The notes below the pieces were generated by a model, which saw nothing but the letters and a program-made list of their open reading frames with translations, did no database searches and was not told where the DNA came from. Made by a program: the position numbers and the translations under genes. Of a stretch of 28,256 nucleotides of DNA, positions 9,994 through 21,765 are shown piece by piece. Origin of the DNA: Gloeophyllum trabeum ATCC 11539. Lineage: Eukaryota; Basidiomycota; Agaricomycetes; Gloeophyllales; Gloeophyllaceae. The stretch spans positions 32,710-60,965 of the forward strand of contig NW_006920413.1 in NCBI RefSeq assembly GCF_000344685.1. Direction: 5' to 3'. Each line of letters opens with the position of its first letter. The first letter of the stretch is position 1.

Positions 9994-11525
9994 TCACGCC
10001 CATTCAGGCAGGCCGTGCGGGAAGAGCTGTTTGGTCAACTCGGGATAATGTATCTGTCCCACGTCCGGGTGACTCCTGCAGTCAGTGTGGCGAGACGGTC
10101 AGACGTAATATCATAGAAGAGAAGCGGTTCCGCGCACTTCACTCGTCCGATGAGTGCAACCGTCCCAGCAGCTTCCGTGCCATATTCGGCGTAGTTGACG
10201 CCTACGTAGGTGGTGCCACGATCAGCCTCAAGGAGGAGCACAACCGAAACCTGAGATCTGTGCCCTACCTTCGCGGTCCGCGACGTATCCTCGCTTTTCC
10301 TTCAACGCGAGCATCTCTGGCTTGACTGGTGTAGAGTGCAATCACACTTAGCACAAGGGTCCGCGGCTTTACGTGAAGGATAGACCTACTTTCGAGGTGA
10401 ACGTCATTTAGGCAGACTTCCTGCCGCAAGTTCTGGAAGAAGGGGATGGAGTAGCGAGAGCTTGTACCTCGCAAGGGGGCGACAACGCGGTGGCAGGTTG
10501 CTCGCGCGAGGCCTTGGGTTACGTGTTCAAGAGCTTTCGAAAGGAATATGAGTACCACGCATGGCGGAACTATCCTCGCCAAGGGACAGAACGTACCTCT
10601 GCCGATGTTGATGACGAATGTCCCCGGAATGGGGAAAACGTCGATCCATTCCCCTGCCATGTTCTGGACTTGCAGACCGGGATTGGCCGAAGCTTGGAGC
10701 AACTGACACGTCTCTATCAAAACTGAATCTCTATGAGGCCGCTTTGTAGAGACGTACGAATGTTAAGAATCCGGCATCAAAGTGAGGCCCGATCCCCTGG
10801 TTGGATTCGACGGTGCCAACAGGGGGGTACTTTACAATCTAGGGAACAGTGTCAGACTTGGGAAAAGTGCGCGGCACGATAGGAAGATCAACCTTCGCCT
10901 GATGCATGACGTTCCCTTTGGCATTCTCGATGATCTTATCCTTGTCGAAGAATTCATTGAGAGCGTCCGAAGGGAGGTCTAGGCACTCTGCCAATAACTG
11001 GACGAAATCATACCCTAGATCCTCGACCTGACTGAGGTAAGTGTTCCAAGTGGCCTTGAATCCAGGGATCATATTCTCCTGAGGCCACTTTTGTAGGACC
11101 GCGTCAGCTCATAATGAAAGCATGCAGACCCAGCGGACACTCACCTGGCTTGGACCCCATAGTTTCTTGTAGTCCGGTTCACCCGGCTGGTACTTGTTAA
11201 CGAACGGTACACCGTAGTCGAACTGCTCTCGAAGATCTGCTTTCTCCTTGGTAAACTCTCGGGCAAACTCAGTGTAACCAAAGAAATGCGGGGAGTTGGC
11301 CATCTTGATACTCTCTTTCTCCTCTTGTGGCAAGGCGAAGAGGCGAGGAATATAGTGGTCAGTCATAGCCTTCACAACCGCCGGGTCGACAGAGTGGTTG
11401 CTCAGGTAGAGAAACCCAACATTGATTACAGCATTGCGGAGCTCTTCGATGAATTCCGCGCGCAGGTTGGGGTCGGTGGCCTTGGAGTAGTCAAGAACCG
11501 GGACGGTGCTGAAGTCGGTAGGCAT
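9994..11525 (-). CDS. 2-oxoglutarate/Fe(II) oxygenase, isopenicillin N synthase-like
   Basis: Non-haem iron dioxygenase of the IPNS/flavanone-hydroxylase fold; the substrate is unknown. Eight exons on the minus strand: 11525-11145, 11087-10893, 10838-10758, 10702-10597, 10533-10390, 10316-10269, 10201-10138, 10075-9994, giving 366 aa. The DIOX_N domain holds VGFLYLSNHSVD, ALPQEEK and NSPHFFGYTEF. The iron ligands are H211 and D213 (GIGPHFDAGF) and H269 (RATCHRVVAP), and the 2-oxoglutarate-binding Arg-x-Ser is R281/S283. The C-terminus LIGRVKSHPDVGQIHYPEL is typical of fungal members. The start is MPTDFSTVPVLDYS; the frame is open upstream to 11630 but has no earlier ATG. All motifs are intact. 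Two late introns are short and their exact edges are less certain. The family occurs both in secondary-metabolite clusters and alone; no other cluster gene is adjacent. Confidence 0.93.
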
Positions 11526-11640
11526 CTGGACGGACACCGGGCTTGGCGACAGATCTCCTGAAGATGAAATGGTATTCGTAAAAGTACCACTCAGGACCGG
11601 GGGACGGCGTGTGGGGATTGTTATGGGCACTTATTTGTGT

Positions 11641-11648
11641 CTTTTATA
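11641..11648 (-). promoter_or_regulatory. TATA box of the oxygenase gene
   Basis: The minus strand reads TATAAAAG here, a perfect consensus TATA box. It lies about 116 bp upstream of the chosen oxygenase start codon (11525), so transcription starting around 30 bp downstream would leave a 5' UTR of about 85-90 nt. This supports the start choice. Assignment is by sequence and spacing only. Confidence 0.6.
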
Positions 11649-14626
11649 CCTCGGTTCATAACGAGAAGTGGGGATGCTATCAAGAAAGTATGCATCGGAA
11701 ATGAAATGGAGTATCACTCGGTGAATGCCATGGAGTCGTCCTAAGGGGCAAGTGTGCCCTGAATAGTGTATCACGCAGTTCGTAGGTACCAGATATACTC
11801 GGCGCATCGCATCACCGTGAGTTATGCTAAACTGTGATAGTGGATAGGACCGGACATTACCTTCTGTTCTTCCGTAAACTTATGTCACTCTAAACTGCGA
11901 CTCAAGTATTGGGGATGCCCGAGAGTGTATGAGAAGTGATTCGTAGATATTTGAAACGGATCAGCTGCTATCAGAAGGGCACCTCCCTGGCAGCTGGGAC
12001 GTACGTACGCGTTCTGACTTGCGAGAGACCAGGCGTTGTCTATCGGGTGGTCCATCTTCCCCGATGTCCGAGTCCGAGACAATTTAGAAGAGAGGTGGAT
12101 GATGGTAGACTCCCCATAGGTCCATGTCGCCGGTATCTATGGGATAGAACGCTCAGCGGCAGATCCCTTCATGAATCAAGGGAAAGGACGAATAACTCAG
12201 GGACTCCTCCCTATCTCGGGGATAACACCAGCATATCTGGGAAAGGGGATGTTGGAAGATTGGCTGTGCTTCAAAGGGATGCGATCAACGCCTATGACAA
12301 ATGAGTGGATCGACTATTTGGCCTTGATAGGATGTACGATATAGTATTGTGTAACTAGTCAAGTTCATGAAGTTAAGTTCAATTGGGGACAGTCGTTGCG
12401 CAAGGAACGTCAGATGAGGTTTCCGAGTAAGTGCAGAAAGTCTAACATGTACAGAGTCTCTTCCGGTTTAACGCCGGACGTTTAATTTTGATGGCCGGCC
12501 CTTTGTGGCTGTGGCAAACTCCCCGACTGGCTCGGCCGCGTCCACTATGTATGCAGCGCACCCTCACTCAGGAGACTTAGAACGCCGAGTCATTGCAGCA
12601 CAGAATGTCGAGTCTCGTGGCTCTGCAACAAGTTGAAGTTGGGGTTTCGAACCTGCGCAAGTTACTGGATCATTACTACGCTCTTCACAGGGGAGTATCT
12701 GTATCGTGACCCAGCTTTGTCGAGCCAGGAACTTTCCCTCGGGAGCCCTCAGGTCGGCCGGGACGACGGATAATGCCTCGCGGCAGCTCGATTCATCAAG
12801 AACCAGGGATTTTCGTGATAAGTACTCTCTGTGAAACGAAGCCGAGGGTGCTTCATGCACCCGTGATCGACCCGTGCTCGGGCAGCGGCCGCTTTGATAA
12901 GTCATGCTCCGTTCCAACTGTTATATAGTTTCCAGTCACACTAGTGAGTTTTGTCTTTCGGAAGTTGTCGGACAGTCCTCGTGCTACATATCTTTTACAG
13001 ACATCAAAAGAACTACGTTGTGAAGCCATGATTGGGGCTGTCTTTCCACCTCGTAGTAGGTGAAGTATCTGGGCCAGCAATACCCACTGATACAAATCCC
13101 CTGCGTCCGGTGCGTGAGACCGGGGATTATCTCCCCACAAGCCCCGACGGCCTCGGTTCATGATGCCCGAAGGTCATCCGAACGGATCAGGTCGTGCATT
13201 TCATATCTTTCTCAGTCTTATCTAACTATAGTCCTCGTAGGCCTGCGACTATCGAGCGTGAAGCTTGGGGGCGCTGCCTGTCGGCGCAGCCTAAGCTTTC
13301 TATCAGTCGCGTTGTTTCTGTAACGACCCAGTTGTCAGTGACGATGATCCATGTCAATCCCGTTCCTGAGTGGACATTCGGGAAGATCAAGACGTGGTAT
13401 TCCTCTTGACATACGCGTACGATTACTGCATATTGGTCTTAGGTAACTGCGCGACATGGGCATACTCGGTGACCTCTGAAGCCACGGGGATCGGGGGAAG
13501 CCACAATCTTACGTGAGGTAAAGTGGGCATTCACTCGGGCTTCCAAATACCCTGTACACTTACTCACTTTTAACTTACCCTTGGTTTAACTGCCGTCTCC
13601 GTGTCTGAGAGGAACTGCATTAGAGTCGAATTGGTTTGGGATATCAACCGTTCCCTCTTCTCTTAGTTGATATAACTCGAGTGCAGGCCCCCCTGAAGGA
13701 GTTAGACACGGTGTTGCAAGGTATCCGCATGCAGTGGGAAGAGATGAGGAGGCCCTCGAGTATGCCAGGGTCTTGTCCCCTGCCCCAGAACCTGCGTTAT
13801 AATCTCCGAGGTATGGTCACCGGCCCCGGGGCCCCCTACTATCAACCTTTCCAGGCTCGAGTCCGTCCAACTCTATCCACAAGACAATCCAGTCTCGTCG
13901 CAGATCCTTCCTATCTTGGGGTACGGCGACTCGCCAGTCCCAGAGGCATCCTCAGCCCCCGAGCTCGACTCCAGCATACAGGTAGGTCAGTTCTACTCCC
14001 CTTTCATCCACCGTTCTACGATGGTTGTACGCCGCAATCACACCACCATCATCACCACCACCCCATCGTGGTCTCCGTCCTTTCTCCATCTCCTTCTAGT
14101 AATTATCTCGACGGATGAACTGTGCCCCATATGTCCACGGTGGAAAGCAGAGCCCGGCTGCAACATATCACAGCCGTCTCCTCTGCGAAAGGTCCGCTCC
14201 TTCCTCTCGACCGAGAGTGCACCATCATTCCTACCCGGTGATCTCCCCACGCGTACCGGAATCGGCTCGACGCCTCACACTCGTGTAGGTGGTTAGCTGC
14301 GACTACGGGACGCTCGCGATAGTCTCGACGGAAAGTGACCTTCAAGAGGTCACCCGGATGCGAACATGAACCTCACGATGAAGGAGGTCATCGACTCCTG
14401 CAGGTTCCTGTGCTCGGCACCGAGTCTCTCGTTCGCACAAGTACGCAGACGACCCTGCGATAACGGCTTCCAGTAAGCAGGGTCTCCCTGTGCCTACCAG
14501 GTACGTAGGGCATACTGCGGCAAACGCCCTCAGCCGTCAAACATGCATGTGACTTGGTATCGTGATTCCTATTGTCATCCTAGGGATATATGAGCAGTTT
14601 TGAGTCCGTTACATGGTACGTCTTGT
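11649..14626. other. Gene-poor region of about 3 kb
   Basis: No gene can be called with confidence here. Base composition is less GC-rich than the flanking exons and open frames are short, with no recognisable domains. A tRNA B-box look-alike (GGTTCGAAACC on the minus strand near 12640) has no supporting tRNA fold. A His-codon-like CACCAT/CACCAC run lies at about 14039-14064. A weak coding trace at 13682-14296 is listed separately. The right end contains the 3' UTR of the aldolase gene. The region may be decayed genes or old repeats. Confidence 0.45.
13682..14296 (+). other. Weak coding trace, possibly a decayed or unrecognised gene
   Basis: The segment has some gene-like signs. A CTCGAG-beginning stretch (13855-13981) reads as a compositionally normal peptide (VQLYPQDNPVSSQILPI and onward), preceded by CTATCAAC-CTTTCCAG, which resembles a branch site and acceptor, and followed by CAG|GTAGGT, a good donor. 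A further frame near 14175-14296 reads SPLRKVRSFLSTES and ends at TAG. No continuous spliced frame could be assembled: joining at the obvious sites runs into stops. I recognise no domain. It may be a remnant, a gene with unusual splicing, or chance. Confidence 0.2.
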
Positions 14627-15577
14627 CTAACATTCCGGGTATCCCCTCGCCCTTGCTTCCTTCAAGATGGCTTCCGTGGCCGTCGCGCCGATCCTCGTCG
14701 CCCCCGCCTCGTACACCTGCAGGAGCTGGTCGAGCGTCCGAATGCCCCCGGCGGCCTTGACCTGCACGGCGGGCCCGACGTTCTGCTTCATCACCTGGAC
14801 ATGCTCGACCGTCGCGCCGCGGTACGTGTACAGCGCGGGGTGCGCCTTGTCCCTGACGAACCCGAAGCCGCTGCTGGTCTTGACGAACGCGACGCCGACG
14901 CGCGCGCATATCTCCGCGAGGCGCGCGACGTGGGGGCGCTCGAGGAAGTCCGTCTCGAAGATGACCTTGAGCGCGCCGCCGCGCTCGGCCACGGCGGCGT
15001 TGACCGCGGCGATCTCGTCCTCGACGTACGTCCACTCGCCGGAGAGCGCCTTGCCGACGTTGACGACCATGTCGATCTCGGCGCGCCCCCGGGACGAGCG
15101 CGCGCCGCCGGTCTCGACGAAGCCGGCGAGGTCGAGCATCGCGTAGGTGGCTTCGGTGACTTTGGTCTTGATGGTGCTGTTGCCGTGCGGGAAGGCGATC
15201 ACGACGCAGATGCCGACGCTGGCGGTAGGAGCGGGGCTGATTTAGTAGGGGGGATTGGAGGGCAGGGGTGCCACTCACCCGGAGCCACTGAGGACGTTGA
15301 TGGCTTGGGGGATGCTGTATGGCTGGTAATTCGTAGTTGAAGTGAGCCCTGTTTCTCTGCAAGACTCCCACAACGTACCTTGATGCAGGCCGTGGCGACC
15401 TTGGAATCCCTTGCAACTTCGAGTCCGCGCTGGATCTCCGCATCCGTCAAGGTTGGATGCAGGAGACTGTGTATTTGTCAGTACTCGATTGCTGTTTGGC
15501 ATTGAGTGTTCGGTGTACCTATGGTCGATCAGCGCAGCGATGTCTGCGACGCTCCTGAGGGGTTTCTGAGGCGCCAT
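14627..15577 (-). CDS. deoC: Deoxyribose-phosphate aldolase (DERA)
   Basis: Class I aldolase that cleaves 2-deoxyribose 5-phosphate to glyceraldehyde 3-phosphate and acetaldehyde in deoxynucleoside catabolism; cytosolic. Four exons on the minus strand: 15577-15519, 15466-15379, 15322-15279, 15218-14627, all GT-AG, giving 260 aa, the usual size of the short DeoC type. Motifs in order: LIDHSLLHPTLTDAEI, ATACIKPY, IAFPHGNSTIKTKV, AEIDMVVN with the catalytic Asp (D113), AFVKTSSGFG with the Schiff-base Lys (K177), and VKAAGGIRT with the second active-site Lys (K218). All catalytic residues are present, so it should be active. The start follows the family N-terminus, and no upstream ATG extends the frame. 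It is divergent from the FAD monooxygenase, 477 bp away. Confidence 0.97.
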
Positions 15578-16054
15578 GGTGCGAGGTGAAAGAAAGAAAG
15601 CGTGGACGCGTCTTGGGAGGCTGAATATTGTGAAGAGTCCGGTAATCCAAAGGAGCAATCAAAAGATGCGTTGATGTCCGGTGCGGGGACATCGGCCCGT
15701 CCGAGTTAGCTCGTCGATCGTCTATCGACTCCTCGAAAATGCGGCATTATAGCGATATTCATGCTTGTATTTCTTCTGCTCTGGACGATACAACAGCACG
15801 AATTCGAAAGGGCGTTGTCGCTGATAAGTGCGATAGACGACAAATAACCCGAGGTACGGCGGCAGACATGCTCATGTGGTGCGCCCTCAGCCAATTGCGT
15901 CTCCAGCCTGTGCACTCCCATGACCCCCACTCAGCGACGCTCGCACTCCTCAGCTTTTCTTGTCCCTTCTTCTCATGCTAGGGCTATACACATCACCCGT
16001 TTGCTGCTATAAAGTCCCATCCGATATGGGTTGAAGGGCAGGTTAGTGCTCGCC
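15578..16054. promoter_or_regulatory. Shared divergent promoter region, deoC / FAD monooxygenase
   Basis: These 477 bp separate two start codons pointing away from each other, so both promoters must lie here. A TATA box, TATAAAG at 16008-16014, sits 41-47 bp before the monooxygenase ATG, which implies a very short 5' UTR for that gene. No TATA box is obvious for the aldolase side. A pyrimidine-rich run (15945-15975) precedes the TATA box, as is common in fungal promoters. Confidence 0.6.
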
Positions 16055-17753
16055 ATGGTCCACCCGAACTACGCGCAGGTTGCGCCGAGGAACTCGACCG
16101 GGATCAAGGTGGTGATCGTCGGCGCGGGGTTTGCGGGGCTGGCGTGCGCGATTGAGTGTGTGCGGAAGGGACACGAGGTGCTCGTGCTGGAGAAGTTCAA
16201 GGCGCTCAAGTCGCTCGGTGAGTCTAGCAGGGGCTCTGCGTAGGTAGCTGCACGAACACACTCTCTACTTTAGGTGATATCATCAGCTTTGGCTCTAATG
16301 TCGGGCGTATCTTCGAGCGCTGGGGTTTACACGACCAGTGAGTGCTAGCGTCATCGTCGCTCCTTTGCCCGATGCCTACGCACGCCCCAGGATCTGGCCC
16401 ATCTGCAACCACCTCTCCGAGCTCACCATCCACAACTCCAAGGGCGAGATCCTCACGGTCCAGCACTTCACCGAGATGCGCTACGGCGCGCACAACTACA
16501 GCGGGCACCGCGGCGCGCTGCACGAGGTGCTCTTCAACTACACGAAGAGCCTCGGCGTCGAGATCCGCTTGGGGCAGGACGTGACGGAGTACGACGAGGA
16601 CGAGGGCCGCGCGTGGGTGGTCTCGAACGGGGAGCGGATCGACGCGGATGTGGTGGTCGGCGCGGATGGTGTGAGGAGTAGGGCGCGGACGCTGGTTTTG
16701 GTGGGCTATCTTCCAATTCGCACGCCGAGACCCCAGTCTGAGAAAAGTGATATGCTCTAGGGGTACGATGATAAGCCGAAGTCGTCGGGCTATGCTGTGT
16801 ACAGGGCGTGGTTCGACGCGTACGAGCAGGGCGTCGACAGGGACCCTCTCACCGACTTCATGTGCAAGAACGGGGACGCGTTCTACGGGTGGATCGGTGG
16901 GTCCTCCGTCTTACCATCTACTCACATTTTATTAAACCTTGCCCGCACTCGCAGGTCCCGACGTGCACATGCTCACCTCCACCGCGCGCGGCGGGCGCTT
17001 CATGTCCTGGGTGATCACGCACAAGTACTTTCCCTCCTCCATCCACCGTCCCCCGGACACACTCCTTACTCACATCACCGCAGAGACGAAGCGGACATCG
17101 AGGAGTCCTGGTCCTTCCCGGGCAAGATGGAGGACGTGCTGAAGGTCGTCGAGGGCTACGACCCGCGCTGCGCGGCGATCCTCGCCAAGGCGCCGAGCTG
17201 CGTCGACTGGAAGATCGTCTACCGCGACCCGCTGCCGACGTGGATCAGCAAGGGCGGGCGCATCCTCCTGATCGGGGACGCGGCGCACCCGTTCCTGCCG
17301 TGAGTGCTATTCTGCGACGTGGGTGCGGGCGGCTGATGGGGGGGGGGGTCGTAGGACGAGCGCGCAGGGCGCGTCGCAGGCGATCGAGGACGGGATCACG
17401 CTCGCGGTGGCGCTGCAGCTCGCGGGGAAGGACAACGCGCGGCTCGCCATCCAAGCCTGGGAGAAGATCCGGTGTGTCGCTCCCCTCCCTCCCTCCCTCC
17501 TCTCCCTCCCCGCCACTCACCGCTCGCCCTTCGCAGGTACCAGCGCGTGCGCCGCGCGCAGCTCTTCGGCGAGCAGGTGCGCGACATGTGGCATAAAGCG
17601 AAGCCGGAGGCGAAGGGCGCGGAGGTCGAGATGCCGTCCCCGGAGTGGCTGCTCGGGCATGATTCGGAGCGGCACGCGTATGAGGTGTACGAGGACGCTG
17701 CGCGGGAGATCAGCGAAGGGGGGTATCGGCTGCCGGAGTTGCCTGTGATGTGA
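16055..17753 (+). CDS. FAD-dependent monooxygenase, salicylate-hydroxylase-like
   Basis: Group A flavoprotein monooxygenase that uses NAD(P)H and O2 to hydroxylate a small, often aromatic, substrate; the substrate is not deducible. Eight exons: 16055-16217, 16274-16337, 16391-16700, 16761-16896, 16955-17024, 17084-17299, 17355-17471, 17537-17753, all GT-AG, giving 430 aa, normal for the family. The FAD Rossmann motif GAGFAG is at 23-28, within VVIVGAGFAGLACAIE. The DG motif is GADGVRS (166-172). The GD motif is GDAAHPFLP (312-320), continuing into TSAQGASQAIEDG, with an intron exactly inside it. No signal peptide or C-terminal membrane anchor is seen, so it is probably cytosolic. Pairing with deoC from one promoter region may be incidental; no shared pathway is known to me. 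Confidence 0.94.
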
Positions 17754-18090
17754 GTGTGGTGTGTTGTGTATAGGATAGGGTGGGGTGGTGTAGGATGGCT
17801 AGATTTGTTGTATTTTTATTTGGTTTTTATGGGATAGGGATGGTATCATGGGAGATACATCGATCTGCAAACATTCTAGTGCCATAACCTCGAAATCAGG
17901 GATGGAAAATGTTCCGCTCAGCAACGAGTGCTCTGTGCAGTGGTACCCTGGTGTGGCTTGCACAGCCACATTTATCCGGCGGCATTGTTTGGTCAAGCTT
18001 GACCCATTGACCGAACGCTCGACTGCGACCTGCACGCCTCCTTCTGCCTCCAATACCTAGCTGTTGACCTGGCCGAGGATACAGGCGACC
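17754..18090 (+). other. Intergenic region before PRP6
   Basis: This 337-bp gap holds the 3' UTR of the FAD monooxygenase (a T/G-rich stretch at 17757-17830) and the promoter of PRP6. No TATA box or separate gene is visible; a TATA-less promoter would suit a housekeeping splicing gene. Confidence 0.4.
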
Positions 18091-21000
18091 ATGGCGGCGA
18101 ATAACAAAACGAACAAGCTGGCGTTCTTGTCTATGCCCGCGCCGGCGTCCTATGTTGCCGGTCTTGGGCGAGGGTAAGTGCGAGCCTCCATCTGGCCCGA
18201 GTGTCGTGCTGATAGGCGTTTGCAGTGCATCTGGTTTCACAACCCGCTCAGATATCGGGCCTGCACGAGAGGGACCCTCGGAAGAGGTTATCGCGTAAGC
18301 AAGTTCACCTTGTACGAGGCTTGCAAGGGCTAACTAATGACGGTGCAGCGAGGCCAAGCGGAAGCGGGGAGAGGATGAAGAGGTGGACCCGGACCAGTTC
18401 CAGGACCCGGATAACGAGTATGGGCTGTTTGCCTCGGGGACGTACGAGGCGGACGACGAGGAGGCGGACATGATTTACGACTCGGTGGACCGGAACATGG
18501 ACGCGCGGCGGCGGGCTCGGAGGTACGTCCACCGCACCCTCACCCTCCACTCCCACTGATATCCCACATCCATGTCACTCGCCTTCTCCAGAGAAGCCCG
18601 CGAACAAGAGGAACTCGCGAAAGCCCGCGCCGAGCGCCCGAAGCTGCAGCAGCAGTTCGCCGACCTCAAGCGCGGGCTGTCGGCCGTGACGGACGAGGAG
18701 TGGGAGAGCATCCCGGAGGTGGGCAATCTTACTCGCCGCAAACGTCGCAGAGAGATATACGACCGAACATACGTTGTGCCCGACAGTGTCCTCGTGGGTG
18801 ACCGCGCGAAGACGGAGTACGAGAACGCGCTGGACCCGGCGCAGCAGGTGAGTGGTTGGTGGGATGGGTGGACGCGGCGCTGCTAATAGTGACCTTGGGA
18901 TAGAATAATGGAGGGTTCGAGACGCCGTTGGAGTCTGGGACGATGACCAATTTCGTGGAAATCGGTCAAGCTCGTGATAAGATCCTGTCATTAAAGCTAG
19001 ACCAGGTATGTATCCCTCTAATGTGCTCTTTCGGCTCTATACTGATGACGACTGCCAGATCTCTGGCACTTCATCCATCTCCGGCTCCGCCACCTCCGTC
19101 GACCCGAAAGGCTACCTCACCTCGCTCGAATCCGTCGTGCTCAAGTCCGACGCGGAGATCGGCGACATCAAGCGCGCGCGCCAGCTCTTCGACTCGCTCG
19201 TCAAGTCGAACCCGAAGCACGCGCCCGGATGGATCGCTGCGGCGTGCTTGGAGGAGCACGCGGGGCGGATGGTCGCGGCGCGGAAGCTCATCAAGCAGGG
19301 GTGCGAGCATTGTCCGAAGAGCGAGGACGTTTGGTTGGAGGCGGCGCGGTTGCATGTAGGTGGTTTCCTCCTGGCATTTATCCATTCAGTTTGATGATTG
19401 TCACTTAGAATAACGACGATGCGAAAGTTATTCTCGCGAATGCAGTCCAACATGTAGGCCAGAGCGTGAAGATCTGGCTCGCCGCCGCCGACTTGGAGCA
19501 TGACATCAAGGCCAAGAAACGTGTATTGCGCAAGGGTATGTATCTCGTCTGTCTCTCTCTTCGCCCTTCCCTGCCTAATGTACTTCCACCCACCTACAGC
19601 TCTCGAACACATACCAAACTCGGTCCGTCTATGGAAAGAAACCGTGAACCTCGAATCATCTGCTGTGGACGCTCGCATCCTCCTCTCCCGCGCCGTCGAA
19701 GTGATCCCGACCTCCGTCGAGCTTTGGCTGGCGCTCGCACGGCTCGAGACCCCCGAGCGCGCCAAGGCCGTGCTCAACAAGGCTCGCAAGGCGATGCCGA
19801 CGTCGCACGAGATCTGGATCGCCGCCGGGCGCCTGCTCGAGCAGGAGGCGTACGCCGACCCGAACAAGACAGACGAGGAGCGGGCGAAGGCACTCGAGGC
19901 CGTGGACAACGCGATCGAGCACGGCGTGAAGGCGCTGCGGAAGCACCAGGTGCTGCTCACGCGCGAGCAGTGGATGAAGGAGGCGGAGAAGTGCGAGGAG
20001 GAGGGCAGCCCGCGGACGTGTGAGGCGATCATCAAGGCGACGGTCGCGATGGATGTGGAGGAGGAGGACCGGCTGGATACGTGGATTGGCGATGCGGATA
20101 GCGCGGAGAGTCGGGGCCGGGTGGGGACTGCGCGGGCGATTTTGGCGTATGCGCTCAAGGTGTTCCCGGATAAGCGGGACTTGTGGAGGAGGGCTGCTGC
20201 GCTCGAGAAGGCCCACGGAACAAAGTAAGTTTGCTCATACACATTATGCTGGGATGGAACCCTCATAGCATCTGCAGGGAATCTCTCGACGCCATACTGT
20301 CTCGGGCGGTGCACCACTGCCCGCAAGCTGAGGTACTGTGGCTCATGTGGGCTAAGGAGAAGTGGCTCGCAGGAGATGTTCCTGCTGCCCGTGAGGTGCT
20401 CGAGAAGGCGTTCATTGCGAACCCCGAGAGCGAGCAGATTTGGTTGGCGGCTGTCAAGCTGGAGGCAGAAAACGGGGAAGTCGCTGTTGCGCGGGAGTTG
20501 CTCACTCGTGCCCGGACGGTCGCTGATACCGCTAGAGTGAGTATATCGCTGTCACTACTATTATGTCTGTCCTGATTATTTGTTGCATCAATAGATCTGG
20601 ATGAAGTCCGCCGTCTTTGAGCGTCAGCATGGCCAAACGTCGACCGCTCTAGAGATCCTGTCAACCGCTCTCACCAAGTTCCCGAAGTTTGCGAAGCTGT
20701 ACATGATCCAAGGCCAGATCCACCAGGACCAGAAGAACTTTGCAGCTGCACGTGCATCGTATGCTGCGGGTCTGAAGCAGTGCCCGAAGGAGGTCACGCT
20801 GTGGATCCTCGCGAGTCGGTTAGAAGAAGCAGACGGTAAGAGTATCAAAGCCCGGGCGCTGCTCGAGAAGGCGCGGCAGGTGAATCCGGCGAACGAGCAG
20901 CTTTGGGCCGAGTCTGTCGGCGTCGAGGAGAGGTCAGGTGGGGCTGCGCAGGCGAAGGCGATGTTGGCTAGAGGTGGGTACATTACTGCGCAGGAGTGAT

Positions 21001-21486
21001 ATCTCTAATAATTGATCATCAACAGGTTTGCAAGAATGTCCGACGTCGGGTATCTTGTGGTCGATGTCTATCTGGGCTGAGCCTCGACCATCTCGCAAGT
21101 CGCGCTCCGTCGACGCGCTCAAGAAATCTGCGGATGATCCTGTCATTATATGTACCGTCGCGCGCTTATTCTGGGCGGAGCGTAAGATCGAGAAGGCGAG
21201 ACAGTGGTTCGAGCGTGCTGTCAAGACGAACGAAGACCTGGGTGATATATGGGCGTGGTGGTACAAGTTCGAGCTGCAGCACGGCACGAAGGTAGGCTGA
21301 GTTGCCTTTTCGTGATAAGAGTATGTGTTAATAGTTTTTTAGGAGCACCAGGAGGAAGTCGTCAAGAGATGTGTCGCGGCAGAGCCTCACCACGGTCCTG
21401 TCTGGCAAGCTACCGCCAAAGACATCAAAAACACTGGCAAGACTACCGAAGAGATCTTGAAGCTTGTCGCCGCTGCCTTGCATTGA
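18091..21486 (+). CDS. PRP6: Pre-mRNA splicing factor PRP6 (U4/U6.U5 tri-snRNP)
   Basis: Nuclear scaffold protein that bridges U5 and U4/U6 in the tri-snRNP (prp1 in S. pombe, PRPF6 in humans). Twelve exons: 18091-18173, 18226-18294, 18349-18522, 18592-18847, 18904-19005, 19059-19355, 19409-19535, 19600-20224, 20278-20536, 20595-20973, 21026-21291, 21343-21486, giving 926 aa, the usual length. The PRP1_N domain opens with [19 protein letters not shown], then [17 protein letters not shown] and [12 protein letters not shown], and contains [12 protein letters not shown]. The rest is a run of HAT/TPR-like helical repeats, recognisable by W and A/E-rich units such as [24 protein letters not shown] and [11 protein letters not shown]. 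It ends AALH. The start ATG is the first in frame and gives the family N-terminus. A 3' piece of this gene has been copied to 24592-25178. Confidence 0.97.
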
Positions 21487-21765
21487 TCCGTATGTTATCT
21501 CGATGCTTGTTCTTGGCTGTATCATTATGCAGTGAATCTTATGAATTCTGTCCTTGTTTGTTGTACTGTTGCCACGATATGCTATCAGGTTTGCCACCAA
21601 TACTACTGTGTTCACGTGCTGGGCGACTTAGGCTATTCGTGGGGTTGAAAGCGAGCTTGTACATTCGAGCTGGAACAATGTGCGAAGCACTGGAACTCAC
21701 CTTGCCGTGGTAACTGTTGCGACGCACTAATTTCTGTCCCATATTAGCTGGCGTCTCACTCGCTG

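Noticed and set aside
11526..11630. N-terminal extension of the oxygenase by 35 residues
   Set aside because: The open frame upstream begins at a GTG, not an ATG, in a eukaryotic gene. The family N-terminus starts at the ATG at 11525, and a TATA box lies upstream at a suitable distance.
12620..12670. Possible tRNA (GGTTCGAAACC box on the minus strand)
   Set aside because: The T stem does not pair (GCAGG against CCCCA) and no acceptor, D or anticodon arm can be placed around it.
14039..14064. CACCAT/CACCAC run resembling a His-tag-like or microsatellite repeat
   Set aside because: It is a short imperfect trinucleotide run with no supporting gene model, and too short to call a repeat feature.
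19112..20326. Long open frame of 404 codons on the minus strand
   Set aside because: It is antisense to well-supported PRP6 exons, runs through PRP6 introns, and has no recognisable domain. GC-rich codon use on the plus strand produces such shadow frames.
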